A stretch of 21,468 nucleotides of DNA from an uncultured Capnocytophaga sp. (lineage in GTDB: Bacteria; Bacteroidota; Bacteroidia; Flavobacteriales; Flavobacteriaceae), in contig NZ_CALHGG010000147.1 in the NCBI RefSeq assembly GCF_938029845.1, positions 1 to 21,468 on the forward strand, given 5' to 3'. Below are positions 1 through 7,710 of this stretch, piece by piece; position 1 is the stretch's first letter; every line of letters begins with the position of its first letter. The notes below the pieces were generated by a model. It saw only the letters and a program-made list of their open reading frames with translations, made no database searches and was not told the origin of the DNA. A program made the translations under genes and the position numbers.

Positions 1-1255
1 CGGAGAAGTTTTCCCAAATGCTCTTTTCGGGGTCTATATTCTTATGGGTCTGATCTACATAGGCGATTTTCACTGTATCCCCTATGAGGAACTCTCCACT
101 ATTGGGCTTTTCTTCCCCCATAATCATACGGAAGATGGTGGATTTTCCGGCACCATTGGGACCTATCACCCCCACGATACCCGCTTGAGGGAGTACAAAG
201 TTAAGATCGTCATATAGGAGCTTATCTCCGAAAGCCTTGCTTACATGGCGTGCTTCAATGACATTGGTACCCAAGCGAGGCCCATTGGGGATATAGATTT
301 CGAGCTTTTCCTCCAATTGTTTTTGGTCTTCACTCAGTAGGCGGTCATAGTTCTGCAAGCGCGCTTTCTGTTTGGCTTGGCGCCCTTTAGCTCCTTGTCG
401 TACCCACTCAAGCTCACGTTCGAGCACCTTCTGGCGCTTAGTTTCCGCTTTTTGCTCTTGAGCAAGGCGTTTGGCCTTTTGATCTAGCCAAGAGGAGTAG
501 TTGCCCTTCCATGGGATTCCCTCGCCACGGTCAAGCTCTAAGATCCAGCCCGCTACATTGTCCAAGAAATAACGGTCGTGGGTGACAGCGATCACCGTAC
601 CTGCATACTGTTGTAGGTGCTGCTCGAGCCATAGCACCGATTCGGCATCAAGGTGGTTGGTAGGCTCATCCAAGAGTAGTACATCGGGCTGTTGTAATAG
701 GAGGCGGCAGAGGGCTACACGGCGGCGTTCCCCTCCGGAGAGTACCTTGATAGGGGTATCAGGATCAGGAGTACGGAGGGCATCCATGGCTACTTCTAGC
801 TGATTGTCAAGCTCCCAAGCGTTCAGCGCATCTATTTTGTCTTGTAACTCCGCCTGCTTGTCCATGAGCTTTTGCATTTTGTCGGGATTGGAGTAGTTCT
901 CCTCTAGGCCAAAGAGGTCATTGATATGGTTGAACTCCTCCAAGAGCTTCACCGTCTCGGCTACCCCCTCGCGAACGACCTCAATAACCGTTTTTTCCTC
1001 GTCTAATTTAGGTTCTTGCTCTAGGTAACCCACTGTATAGCCAGGGGCAAAAACCACTTCGCCCTGATAGTTCTTGTCTATCCCAGCGATAATCTTCAGT
1101 AGGGACGACTTACCCGCCCCATTGAGCCCCAGAATACCAATCTTAGCCCCGTAGAAGAAACTCAGATAGATGTCCTTAAGCACCTGTTTGTTGGTAGATG
1201 AATAGGTCTTACTAACCTTATTCATGGAAAAGATAATCTTTTGATCGTCTGCCAT
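1..1255 (-). CDS. ettA: EttA, ABC-F translational throttle ATPase (C-terminus outside window)
   Basis: The visible 418 residues start at an ATG read MADDQKII and run off the left edge; full-length EttA has about 560 residues. Order: first ATPase with Walker A GLNGAGKS (43-50), signature LSGGERRR (172-179) and Walker B LLLDEPTN (193-200) followed by HLD; a basic, charged linker (about 245-315) matching the P-site tRNA-interaction motif region; then the second ATPase with Walker A GPNGAGKS (365-372). There are no membrane segments, as expected for the soluble ABC-F class. In E. coli, EttA binds the ribosomal E site and gates the first translocation according to ATP/ADP; the same role here is inferred from the family. 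The high similarity to EttA rather than Uup or YbiT rests on the length of the region before the signature and on the linker sequence. It is transcribed divergently from the lipoprotein gene at 1327. Confidence 0.93.
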   Translation of the reverse strand, partial: MADDQKIIFSMNKVSKTYSSTNKQVLKDIYLSFFYGAKIGILGLNGAGKSSLLKIIAGIDKNYQGEVVFAPGYTVGYLEQEPKLDEEKTVIEVVREGVAETVKLLEEFNHINDLFGLEENYSNPDKMQKLMDKQAELQDKIDALNAWELDNQLEVAMDALRTPDPDTPIKVLSGGERRRVALCRLLLQQPDVLLLDEPTNHLDAESVLWLEQHLQQYAGTVIAVTHDRYFLDNVAGWILELDRGEGIPWKGNYSSWLDQKAKRLAQEQKAETKRQKVLERELEWVRQGAKGRQAKQKARLQNYDRLLSEDQKQLEEKLEIYIPNGPRLGTNVIEARHVSKAFGDKLLYDDLNFVLPQAGIVGVIGPNGAGKSTIFRMIMGEEKPNSGEFLIGDTVKIAYVDQTHKNIDPEKSIWENFS

Positions 1256-1276
1256 AATAAAGAGAAAAATAAAGGG

Positions 1277-1284
1277 CAAATATA
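1277..1284 (-). promoter_or_regulatory. -7 promoter box for ettA
   Basis: On the minus strand this reads TATATTTG, an exact fit to the Bacteroidota -7 consensus TAnnTTTG. It lies 21 bases upstream of the ettA start codon, leaving a leader of roughly 10-16 bases. No convincing -33 TTG box was found at the usual 17-23 base spacing; the nearest TTTG is 24 bases further upstream. Confidence 0.6.
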
Positions 1285-1296
1285 CGAATTATTTTG

Positions 1297-1304
1297 TATA
1301 TTTG
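1297..1304 (+). promoter_or_regulatory. -7 promoter box for the lipoprotein cluster
   Basis: TATATTTG matches TAnnTTTG exactly and lies 22 bases before the ATG at 1327. No other TAnnTTTG was noticed before the genes at 2138, 3374 and 4515, so this may drive all four. It sits only 12 bases from the opposing ettA box, so polymerases at the two promoters would compete for the same DNA. Confidence 0.6.
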
Positions 1305-1326
1305 TCGGCAAAAATAGGATTCAAGC

Positions 1327-2130
1327 ATGTGCCATATATGTCATAAATCTTTCTTAGCCTTCATTATTTTAGGGATAACTTTGCTGGTCTCGTTCTCTTG
1401 TTCAGCACAGAAGAATACTACTCACCCCACAGAAAAGGGTATATTTGATCAAAACGGAGAGTATAAGGGAGACGCTTTCCTTTGTCTGGATGAAATAGAG
1501 ACTCTTGTAGATACGATTATAGCAGAAGGGAAAAGAAAGAGAAGGCATTATGTAATGCAGTATCCTGATGGAAAAGGAAACGTATACAGATTTGGGAAAG
1601 GTGATCAATATGCAGGTTTGTATTGGTTTAACTCTTATAACAGATATCAAGTATATCGTGGGTACTATTTAGATACAGGTACCATATATACCAAGAAAAC
1701 AGAGTTAGGAGATACCTCTATTGGCAAGGAAATTACCTATACAAAAGAGGGTAAGGTAGAAAGTATCATAGATTATGAAGCTGATTTTTCTACCCCTTTG
1801 AAAGAAATAATAGCTTTATGTAGAGAAAAATTCAATGTAGATTTAGAATACAAAGTACCTACTAACCCTTCTAATCTTGATTTTAAACGTGTGATTTATA
1901 AGGAGCATCCCGATTGTCCTAAGGCTTACATACTATCATTTTTTCCAAAGGAGGAAAAGGAAAATAATAAAAAACGATTTATAGTTATTAAAGACGGAAC
2001 TAAAGAAATTGTAATTGATAAATTAATTGATGGAGGGGAGTTAATTTATGGAGGACACGGAGAAAGATTTGATGCGGAAGAAGTTCCTGATGAAGAAATT
2101 ATAAAAGCACTCCTCTTGAATAAAAAGTAA
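1327..2130 (+). CDS. Unknown secreted or lipid-anchored protein, 267 aa
   Basis: I do not recognise this family. The N-terminus is a clear export signal: a hydrophobic stretch (about residues 9-24) ending SFSC with Cys25, then SAQ. Cys25 could be a lipobox cysteine, although Phe at -2 is unusual; cleavage after the SAQ by signal peptidase I is the alternative. The mature part is rich in Lys, Glu and Tyr, with several TYTKEGK-like beta-hairpin segments (about 105-150), and has no catalytic motif that I can see. The first ATG is the only Met before residue 58 and sits 22 bases behind a perfect -7 box, which supports the start. Only 7 bases separate it from the DUF2931 lipoprotein gene, so the two are surely one transcript. 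Codon and base use is A+T-rich like the next three genes and unlike ettA, compatible with an accessory island. Confidence 0.85.
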   Translation: MCHICHKSFLAFIILGITLLVSFSCSAQKNTTHPTEKGIFDQNGEYKGDAFLCLDEIETLVDTIIAEGKRKRRHYVMQYPDGKGNVYRFGKGDQYAGLYWFNSYNRYQVYRGYYLDTGTIYTKKTELGDTSIGKEITYTKEGKVESIIDYEADFSTPLKEIIALCREKFNVDLEYKVPTNPSNLDFKRVIYKEHPDCPKAYILSFFPKEEKENNKKRFIVIKDGTKEIVIDKLIDGGELIYGGHGERFDAEEVPDEEIIKALLLNKK

Positions 2131-2137
2131 CAGAACT

Positions 2138-3274
2138 ATGGCACAGACATTTGTAAGGAAAATATGGTTATTCTTATTTTTACCCCTGCAGCTCGCTAGC
2201 TGTCAAAACCATAACAGCAATAATAAGGATATGAACGAACCCGAATATGAATGGGGAATCTCTGTGAATGCCCCTATTGGCTATCCTATCCATGTATATG
2301 CAGGAAGGGTTGGCCCACAATATATAACGAGTGATTTATGGTGCTCAACCGAAGAACCTGATTGGGGAAGTGCTTATGTCAATGAAGGAAATGACCCCAA
2401 GGAACTCCCTAAGGATATAGATATTGTATGGTTTTCTTTTATAGAGAATTGCTTTTATAACCTACAAGCTTCCCTTGACTATGAAAAGATAGAAAAACTG
2501 TTCAAAGAGGGCTTTGAGCAGCGCATTCGCTATGGGGAACTACGCCATACTACCTATGATGGTTTGGTAGTGGGTTTAGCTCCTGGAGGCACTGTTGTGG
2601 TATGGGTAGGAAAAGGCTATTCCCCTATTACAGAGGTAGGACGCTTCCAAGCCTCTCAGATCTATCTAACAGAAACTTCTGATATGGATAGCCACGAGCT
2701 ACTTATTTTTGATAAGGAATATAGAAAGAGCCTTGCTACAGCACCCAATATAGTTCCTTTGGAGGTGCAGAAAGCCAATGAAGGAAAACCTATTCCCTAT
2801 AACCTATGGGATCGCTATGCTGAGACCCAATACCGATGGTACCCTACTTTTGAAATCCCTGACGGAAAAATGGGAGATGTTTTCTTTCAATATTGGAATG
2901 GGGAAGCCAATACTATTTTTTATACCGATTTAGAACCTACTACTGAAAGAGAAACTATTCTTAAACCTAAAGTATGTCAAGAACCTATAGGGAAACTTCC
3001 GTTGTATAAGGAAATAAGTATAAATTATAAAGCTTTTGATGGAATTAAATATGCTGCTACTATTACCTTTGATTGGGAACAGAGTGGTGAGACTTATAAA
3101 AAGGTTTTCGGAGAACATCCTGAGGAGGTAACAGCGCAACTTTACTTTCGTCTGAATCGAAATAACACTCATGTAACAACTCGCTTAATAGGGAGCAATG
3201 GGAAGGATCTTATCATAGAGCCTAAGAATATTAGTATAGCAGAAATTAACCAAAATAGAGCTCCTTTTGACTAA
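2138..3274 (+). CDS. DUF2931 family lipoprotein
   Basis: Residues 1-22 form a lipoprotein signal peptide ending LASC, with lipidated Cys22 followed by QNHNSNN. The mature domain begins at about residue 36 with YEWGISVNAPIGYP and then VYAGR, a pattern I recognise as the start of DUF2931, a family of uncharacterised lipoproteins common in Flavobacteriia. Further landmarks are the conserved-looking WFSFIEN segment (about 98-104) and a Gly-rich TVVVWVGKG strand (about 152-160). No enzymatic residues are evident and the function of the family is unknown to me. It should sit in the inner or outer membrane facing the periplasm, or at the cell surface; no Lys-Asp/Glu surface-export tag follows Cys22. 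It is the second gene of the cluster starting at 1327. After it come 90 bases containing relic sequence and then two duplicated lipoprotein genes. Confidence 0.82.
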   Translation: MAQTFVRKIWLFLFLPLQLASCQNHNSNNKDMNEPEYEWGISVNAPIGYPIHVYAGRVGPQYITSDLWCSTEEPDWGSAYVNEGNDPKELPKDIDIVWFSFIENCFYNLQASLDYEKIEKLFKEGFEQRIRYGELRHTTYDGLVVGLAPGGTVVVWVGKGYSPITEVGRFQASQIYLTETSDMDSHELLIFDKEYRKSLATAPNIVPLEVQKANEGKPIPYNLWDRYAETQYRWYPTFEIPDGKMGDVFFQYWNGEANTIFYTDLEPTTERETILKPKVCQEPIGKLPLYKEISINYKAFDGIKYAATITFDWEQSGETYKKVFGEHPEEVTAQLYFRLNRNNTHVTTRLIGSNGKDLIIEPKNISIAEINQNRAPFD

Positions 3275-3324
3275 TTAAATACAACATTATGGGATATTCA
3301 TTCGTTTGAAATTCAGAGAGTTAT

Positions 3325-3349
3325 ATAGTAGGGGGAATTTCAGAAGTGA
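3325..3349 (+). pseudogene. Relic 3' end of a further copy of the duplicated lipoprotein gene
   Basis: This reads ATA GTA GGG, one extra G, then GAA TTT CAG AAG TGA, i.e. IVG, a frameshift, EFQK, stop. The intact copies end RIMVGEFLR-stop and RILVGEFQR-stop. The stop is followed by 24 A+T-rich bases ending in CTT and the ATG of copy 1; copy 1 and copy 2 are separated by 25 similar bases also ending in CTT. The same junction therefore seems to occur twice. The match is short, so chance is not excluded, but position, spacing and the peptide all agree. Another GAAATTCAGAG stretch at about 3308 may be a second, older trace. Confidence 0.5.
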
Positions 3350-3373
3350 TGCCATAAATAAAATATGTATCTT

Positions 3374-4489
3374 ATGAAAACAACAAAAAATAGACTTTTA
3401 ATAGGCCTACAATTGGCGATTTTGCTCATTTTAGTTATGGGTTGTACCACCTTAATCCCTGATAATAACATGAAATGGACAGCCCAATATGACTTTATAG
3501 ATTTGTACAAAAAAAGAAACAATGGTTTCAATCCTGGCTCAGACAAACAATTAAGTGTGGTATTTTCACCTACCGAAAATATTATTGTCTTAGGAGCACA
3601 GAAGGATACACCTGAATTTGATCCCACTGCTACAGAAAAACAAGCCGTACTTTATATCTCGACGGATAGAGGACAATCCTACAAAGAACTCATTCTTGAA
3701 GGAGAGGATGTATATGATGCTGTAGCCTATACGAAGGATAATAGCATCATTTATACCTCTGATTATAAATATGAATATGTATACCTCTTTAACCATAAAA
3801 CTCTTAAGATAAAGGAAATAGACAAGTATGATAGAAGAAATAAAATCTACTATGATAATTTTGATGGTCGCTTTTTAAAATGCAAAAGGAATGAAATACG
3901 TTTTTTGGTAGATGTATTAACTCAGGATTCTATAAAATCATATGAAATACCTGAGAAATTTACTAATTATCCGTATTACCCTATTCATCAGAATGGAGAT
4001 ATCTTATATTATGATAGGATATTAGAACTCCGCACCTATAATGTAATTACTGGAGAAGATAAGCTCTTTAAACAACTCAAGCATAAGTATGATTATTTCC
4101 TTACAGAAGATTATTCAAACTATAATACTCCTCTTTCTTTGCAAAAAGTAGAAAATGAAAATGACGAAGAAAAAGAAATAATAACCATTTACGATCTCAA
4201 GGAAAACTTTGTCCGTAAGATAACCAAAGAGAATCGTGAAAAATACTATTATTATAAGGACTTTATTTGTGATTATACAAACCTTCATAGTCGGGGAAAT
4301 ACCTTGCGTTTTTCTTTTGACAAAGGGAAAACTTGGAAAACACACCATATTCCAATGGCTGGTTTGTTAGTTTTCAATAAGAATGTAGGTTTCTTTGAGG
4401 ACAAATACATTATCTTTGAGGGGATTCTCTTTCGCGGAGCTTCCTCTGGGAGTGGAGGTAGGATTATGGTTGGAGAGTTCCTGAGATAG
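3374..4489 (+). CDS. Duplicated Asp-box lipoprotein, copy 1
   Basis: The 371-residue product has a classical lipoprotein signal, hydrophobic from residue 8 and ending LVMGC with Cys24. Two Asp-box-like motifs (S-x-D-x-G-x-x-W/Y) are visible, STDRGQSY (about 96-103) and SFDKGKTW (about 314-321). Alternating beta-strand and loop stretches between them suggest a beta-propeller-like fold; this is inference. Asp boxes are structural and do not imply sialidase activity. I chose the ATG at 3374 over an in-frame ATG at 3365 because it matches the only start available in copy 2 and gives the same length. The mature protein differs from copy 2 only near the C-terminus (GGRIMVGEFLR against GDRILVGEFQR). 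Function is unknown; an immunity or cell-envelope binding role is one possibility given the tandem copies. No own promoter was seen. Confidence 0.88.
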   Translation: MKTTKNRLLIGLQLAILLILVMGCTTLIPDNNMKWTAQYDFIDLYKKRNNGFNPGSDKQLSVVFSPTENIIVLGAQKDTPEFDPTATEKQAVLYISTDRGQSYKELILEGEDVYDAVAYTKDNSIIYTSDYKYEYVYLFNHKTLKIKEIDKYDRRNKIYYDNFDGRFLKCKRNEIRFLVDVLTQDSIKSYEIPEKFTNYPYYPIHQNGDILYYDRILELRTYNVITGEDKLFKQLKHKYDYFLTEDYSNYNTPLSLQKVENENDEEKEIITIYDLKENFVRKITKENREKYYYYKDFICDYTNLHSRGNTLRFSFDKGKTWKTHHIPMAGLLVFNKNVGFFEDKYIIFEGILFRGASSGSGGRIMVGEFLR

Positions 4490-5598
4490 GGTTAAAAAAT
4501 AAAAAGTATTTCTTATGAAAATAATGAAAAATAGACTTTTAATAGGCCTACAATTGGCGATTTTGCTCATTTTAGTTATGGGTTGTACCACCTTAATCCC
4601 TGATAATAACATGAAATGGACAGCCCAATATGACTTTATAGATTTGTACAAAAAAAGAAACAATGGTTTCAATCCTGGCTCAGACAAACAATTAAGTGTG
4701 GTATTTTCACCTACCGAAAATATTATTGTCTTAGGAGCACAGAAGGATACACCTGAATTTGATCCCACTGCTACAGAAAAACAAGCCGTACTTTATATCT
4801 CGACGGATAGAGGACAATCCTACAAAGAACTCATTCTTGAAGGAGAGGATGTATATGATGCTGTAGCCTATACGAAGGATAATAGCATCATTTATACCTC
4901 TGATTATAAATATGAATATGTATACCTCTTTAACCATAAAACTCTTAAGATAAAGGAAATAGACAAGTATGATAGAAGAAATAAAATCTACTATGATAAT
5001 TTTGATGGTCGCTTTTTAAAATGCAAAAGGAATGAAATACGTTTTTTGGTAGATGTATTAACTCAGGATTCTATAAAATCATATGAAATACCTGAGAAAT
5101 TTACTAATTATCCGTATTACCCTATTCATCAGAATGGAGATATCTTATATTATGATAGGATATTAGAACTCCGCACCTATAATGTAATTACTGGAGAAGA
5201 TAAGCTCTTTAAACAACTCAAGCATAAGTATGATTATTTCCTTACAGAAGATTATTCAAACTATAATACTCCTCTTTCTTTGCAAAAAGTAGAAAATGAA
5301 AATGACGAAGAAAAAGAAATAATAACCATTTACGATCTCAAGGAAAACTTTGTCCGTAAGATAACCAAAGAGAATCGTGAAAAATACTATTATTATAAGG
5401 ACTTTATTTGTGATTATACAAACCTTCATAGTCGGGGAAATACCTTGCGTTTTTCTTTTGACAAAGGGAAAACTTGGAAAACACACCATATTCCAATGGC
5501 TGGTTTGTTAGTTTTCAATAAGAATGTAGGTTTCTTTGAGGACAAATACATTATCTTTGAGGGGATTCTCTTTCGCGGAGCTTCCTCTGGGAGTGGAG
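3386..5598 (+). repeat. Tandem duplication, about 1.07 kb identical core, period 1141 bases
   Basis: Bases 3386-4457 and 4527-5598 are identical as far as I can read by eye (1,072 bases). Outside this core both sides diverge at once: the 5' 12 bases of the genes differ at several sites, and the last 30 or so bases differ at about 9 sites. An identical interior with diverged edges fits recent gene conversion between older tandem copies, or crossover inside the genes, better than one clean duplication. Confidence 0.93.
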
Positions 5599-5630
5599 AT
5601 AGGATTTTGGTTGGAGAATTTCAGAGGTAA
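4515..5630 (+). CDS. Duplicated Asp-box lipoprotein, copy 2
   Basis: This is the second copy of the preceding gene, 371 residues, starting 25 bases after the copy 1 stop with an A+T-rich leader and no SD sequence. Signal peptide ends LVMGC (Cys24). Asp-box-like motifs are at about 96-103 and 314-321. Residues from the signal peptide to about 360 are the same as copy 1; the first residues (MKIMKNR against MKTTKNR) and the end (GEFQR against GEFLR) differ. Because the mature proteins are nearly the same, the pair most likely raises dose or is newly formed rather than divided in function. The stop codon TAA overlaps an ATG (TAATG) that opens an 18-codon frame in the debris downstream, as if another gene had once been translationally coupled here. 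Confidence 0.88.
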   Translation: MKIMKNRLLIGLQLAILLILVMGCTTLIPDNNMKWTAQYDFIDLYKKRNNGFNPGSDKQLSVVFSPTENIIVLGAQKDTPEFDPTATEKQAVLYISTDRGQSYKELILEGEDVYDAVAYTKDNSIIYTSDYKYEYVYLFNHKTLKIKEIDKYDRRNKIYYDNFDGRFLKCKRNEIRFLVDVLTQDSIKSYEIPEKFTNYPYYPIHQNGDILYYDRILELRTYNVITGEDKLFKQLKHKYDYFLTEDYSNYNTPLSLQKVENENDEEKEIITIYDLKENFVRKITKENREKYYYYKDFICDYTNLHSRGNTLRFSFDKGKTWKTHHIPMAGLLVFNKNVGFFEDKYIIFEGILFRGASSGSGDRILVGEFQR

Positions 5631-5776
5631 TGAAAAACCTAGAAGAGACTGACGATAAGCAATATGTGAAAAAGCATTGGGAATGAGGAACAATACCAGC
5701 AGTATGGCAAAAGTATTTTGTAAAAAACAATGTATAGCCCAAAGTACAAATTACTATATCAATCACTTAGGAATGT
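5630..5776 (+). other. Gene debris after the duplicated lipoproteins
   Basis: No convincing gene lies between 5631 and 6025. The first 150 bases hold short overlapping frames: an 18-codon frame from the ATG at 5630 (ending VKKHWE and TGA at 5684), which continues sensibly after a frame change as NEEQYQQYGKSIL to a stop, and a 31-codon frame from 5683 (ending NYYINHLGM). The smooth protein-like reading across a frame change suggests a decayed gene, but neither piece is recognisable. Confidence 0.3.
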
Positions 5777-5935
5777 AAGACTCCCTGTTGGTGTGTCTTT
5801 TATAGCTCGTGCCTACTACTAAGTAGCGCCTTTGGTTTTTATGGGAGCTACAGGCTCCATCCTTATAGGTGCGAGGGGCAAGCTCACACCAGCGATGGTT
5901 TTTAAAGCCTATAAAGCACTCTAAATGCTGTAAAG
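5777..5935. repeat. Candidate dispersed hairpin-rich repeat element
   Basis: This stretch is clearly richer in G+C than its flanks and holds three adjacent small inverted repeats: CTACT/AGTAG (5816-5826), GGAGC/GCTCC (5844-5858) and GGTGCGAG/CTCACACC with one mismatch (5868-5890). It is open on the minus strand (5763-5948, Arg/Lys/Ser/Cys-rich reading) but that reading looks like translated repeat, not a protein. The style resembles interspersed repeats of Bacteroidota; only one copy lies in this window, so the repeat status is inferred. Confidence 0.35.
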
Positions 5936-6001
5936 AAAAAGGATACATTGGTGAATTTATTTCTTTTAAAAATAAAAGTGTTTCATCTCAAGAAAAAAAC
6001 G

Positions 6002-6009
6002 TATCTTTG
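6002..6009 (+). promoter_or_regulatory. -7 promoter box for the secreted EEP gene
   Basis: TATCTTTG matches TAnnTTTG exactly and lies 16 bases upstream of the ATG at 6026. A weak TTTC is present about 18 bases further upstream in the -33 position. The box lies inside the longer open frame that begins at 5948, which argues against that earlier start. Confidence 0.65.
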
Positions 6010-6025
6010 TATAAAAGTAATTTAC

Positions 6026-7072
6026 ATGAAAAAAATCTATTTATTATTTTCTATCTCATTGATATTTATGAGTTTATCTATGCAGGCACAAACCAAGCAG
6101 TATAAGGTACGCACAGTGGCTTTCTACAATGTGGAGAATTTGTTCGATACCATCAATGACCCGAAGAAGTTTGATGACGAACGTACTCCTGAGGGTAAAG
6201 ACCACTGGACAAGTGCTAACTACTTTGATCATATTCATAAGATAGCTTCCACTATCGCTAAGATAGGGCGGGATGTTACGGGTACGGCACCTGATTTTGT
6301 GGGGCTTTCGGAAGTAGAGAATCGCAGTGTGGTGGAGGATTTAGCCCATAGTGAAGCCCTTAAGGATTACAATTACGGTATCGTACATTATGATTCGCCC
6401 GATGCTCGTGGGATAGATGTGGCTTTTATGTATAAGAAAGACGTATTCACCCCTACTCATACCTCCAAGCACTTTTTGGATATCAAAGACCCTTCGGGCA
6501 AGCCTCGTTATACCCGTGATCAGATTCTTATCTCAGGAGAGATGGAAGGGGAGGAGCTACATTTTATCATCAATCACTGGCCTTCACGCTCAGGAGGAGA
6601 GGCCGCTTCTCGTCCTTTTAGGGAAGCAGCAGCAGCACTGAACAAACACATCTTTGATTCCTTGACCGCTATCAATCCCAAGGCAAAGGTCATCAGCATG
6701 GGTGACTTCAATGATGATCCTACAAATTCAGGCTTTAAGAAAGTACTCAAGACCAAGGCAGATAAAGAAAAAGTAAGCCAAGGCGAGCTATACAATCCTA
6801 TGGAACGTCTCTTCAAGAAAGGGGTAGGTACCTTAGCTTACCGTGATAGTTGGAGCCTTTTTGACGAATTTGTACTTACCTATGGCTATATAGGCAAGGA
6901 GGTAGAAGGGTACAAATATTGGAAAGCAGGTGTATTCAATAGCCCAGAGCTTGCCAATCCTTCAGGACGGTTTGCAGGCTATCCTTTCCGTAGCTATGCC
7001 AATGGTAGCTATACGGGTGGCTACTCCGACCACTTCCCTGTGTATCTGTTTCTGATTAAACCAAAAGAATAA
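6026..7072 (+). CDS. Secreted endonuclease/exonuclease/phosphatase family protein
   Basis: A 348-residue protein of the EEP (DNase I-like) superfamily. A signal peptide (residues 1-22, ending SMQAQ) targets it to the periplasm or beyond. Catalytic landmarks are in the expected order: VAFYNVENLFD (31-41, Asn35), the metal-binding Glu96 in GLSEVENR, RGIDVAFMY (129-136), NHWPSRSGG (183-191) with His184, GDFND (226-230), and SDH (334-336) with the general-base His336. All key residues are present, so it should be active on a phosphodiester or phosphomonoester; nucleic acid or a sugar/lipid phosphate cannot be told apart from sequence. An in-frame ATG at 5948 is rejected because the -7 promoter box lies downstream of it and because the signal peptide fits only the 6026 start. 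It is a single-gene unit between the repeat-rich gap and a hairpin shared with convergent ndk. Confidence 0.9.
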   Translation: MKKIYLLFSISLIFMSLSMQAQTKQYKVRTVAFYNVENLFDTINDPKKFDDERTPEGKDHWTSANYFDHIHKIASTIAKIGRDVTGTAPDFVGLSEVENRSVVEDLAHSEALKDYNYGIVHYDSPDARGIDVAFMYKKDVFTPTHTSKHFLDIKDPSGKPRYTRDQILISGEMEGEELHFIINHWPSRSGGEAASRPFREAAAALNKHIFDSLTAINPKAKVISMGDFNDDPTNSGFKKVLKTKADKEKVSQGELYNPMERLFKKGVGTLAYRDSWSLFDEFVLTYGYIGKEVEGYKYWKAGVFNSPELANPSGRFAGYPFRSYANGSYTGGYSDHFPVYLFLIKPKE

Positions 7073-7086
7073 CGAGAAGAGAATTA

Positions 7087-7145
7087 AGTGAATAACGAAA
7101 AGTGAAGAGTGAATAGTAACAACAGTTACCCACTCTTCACTTTTC
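7087..7145. repeat. Large hairpin built from a dispersed repeat, between convergent genes
   Basis: GAAAAGTGAAGAGTG (7097-7111) is perfectly complementary to 7131-7145. Inside it a second stem, GTAAC/GTTAC (7116-7120 and 7125-7129), closes a four-base AACA loop. The structure lies between the EEP stop and the ndk stop and could end transcription from either side, though no strong T-run follows on either strand. Bases 7087-7113 also occur exactly inverted at 14272-14298, so this is a member of a repeat family. Confidence 0.75.
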
Positions 7146-7172
7146 ACTTATCATTTAGTCACTAGTCATTAG

Positions 7173-7595
7173 TTACTTGTATATCTCTCTTTCTGAGAAG
7201 AAGAATCCTATTTCTCTTTGGGCATTTTCGTTGGAGTCGGAGCCATGAATGGCATTTTCTCCTACACTTTCCCCATATTTGGCACGAATGGTACCTGCAG
7301 CGGCCTTGGCAGGATCGGTAGCTCCAATGAATTCACGAAAGGCTTCCACAGCATTGTCCTTTTCCAAAGCAATAGCTACTATGGGGCTGCGGGACATAAA
7401 ACCCACTAACTCCCCAAAGAAAGGGCGCTCCTTGTGAATCTCATAGAATTTTTCAGCTTCTCTTTGGCTTAGCCAAACATATTTGAGGGCTAAAATGCGA
7501 TAGCCTCCCTTAATAATTTGGTCAATAATAGCTCCTGTATGCCCCTTCTCTACGGCATTGGGCTTAATCATGGTGAATGTTTGGTTGGTTGTCAT
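7173..7595 (-). CDS. ndk: Nucleoside diphosphate kinase
   Basis: This 140-residue cytoplasmic enzyme moves the gamma phosphate from ATP to nucleoside diphosphates through a phospho-histidine. The N-terminal [10 protein letters not shown] (6-15), the [11 protein letters not shown] segment (57-67), the GATDP turn (91-95) and the active-site motif NAIHGSDS (114-121) with His117 are all present. Length is that of the usual tetramer/hexamer-forming family. The start [12 protein letters not shown] is favoured over the internal ATG at MIKP because the upstream residues form the first beta strand. A weak -7 candidate, TACTTTTA (7 of 8 conserved positions aside, G replaced by A), lies on the minus strand at 7681-7688, giving a leader of about 80 bases. 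It stands alone and faces the EEP gene across a hairpin. Confidence 0.97.
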   Translation of the reverse strand: MTTNQTFTMIKPNAVEKGHTGAIIDQIIKGGYRILALKYVWLSQREAEKFYEIHKERPFFGELVGFMSRSPIVAIALEKDNAVEAFREFIGATDPAKAAAGTIRAKYGESVGENAIHGSDSNENAQREIGFFFSEREIYK

Positions 7596-7710
7596 AGGGT
7601 AAAAATTAAATAAGTTGCTGTATTTCAGTATTTTGCTAATCCATTTCTAGAAGGAGGAGCAAGGGGTGAAAAATTTTGTGTAAAAGTACGAAAAAAATTC
7701 GTGATAGCAG

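Noticed and set aside
582..803. Plus-strand open frame within ettA
   Set aside because: Antisense to clear ettA motifs (linker and Walker B region); Ser/Arg/Cys-rich composition typical of shadow frames.
3374..5630. Sialidase activity for the duplicated lipoproteins
   Set aside because: Asp boxes are structural; no Arg triad or nucleophile Tyr pattern of sialidases could be found, so only a fold hint is reported.
3340..5693. Identical antisense frames in both tandem copies (for example 3590-3796 and 4731-4937)
   Set aside because: They repeat only because the DNA is duplicated; hydrophobic, Ile/Phe-rich readings opposite a clear lipoprotein gene are expected in A+T-rich DNA.
5763..5948. Minus-strand 61-codon frame over the hairpin-rich block
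   Set aside because: Composition is that of translated repeat, it contains the inverted repeats, and no promoter or start context is present; described as a repeat instead.
5948..6025. Earlier in-frame start for the EEP gene
   Set aside because: The -7 box TATCTTTG at 6002-6009 lies downstream of it, and the signal peptide begins at 6026.
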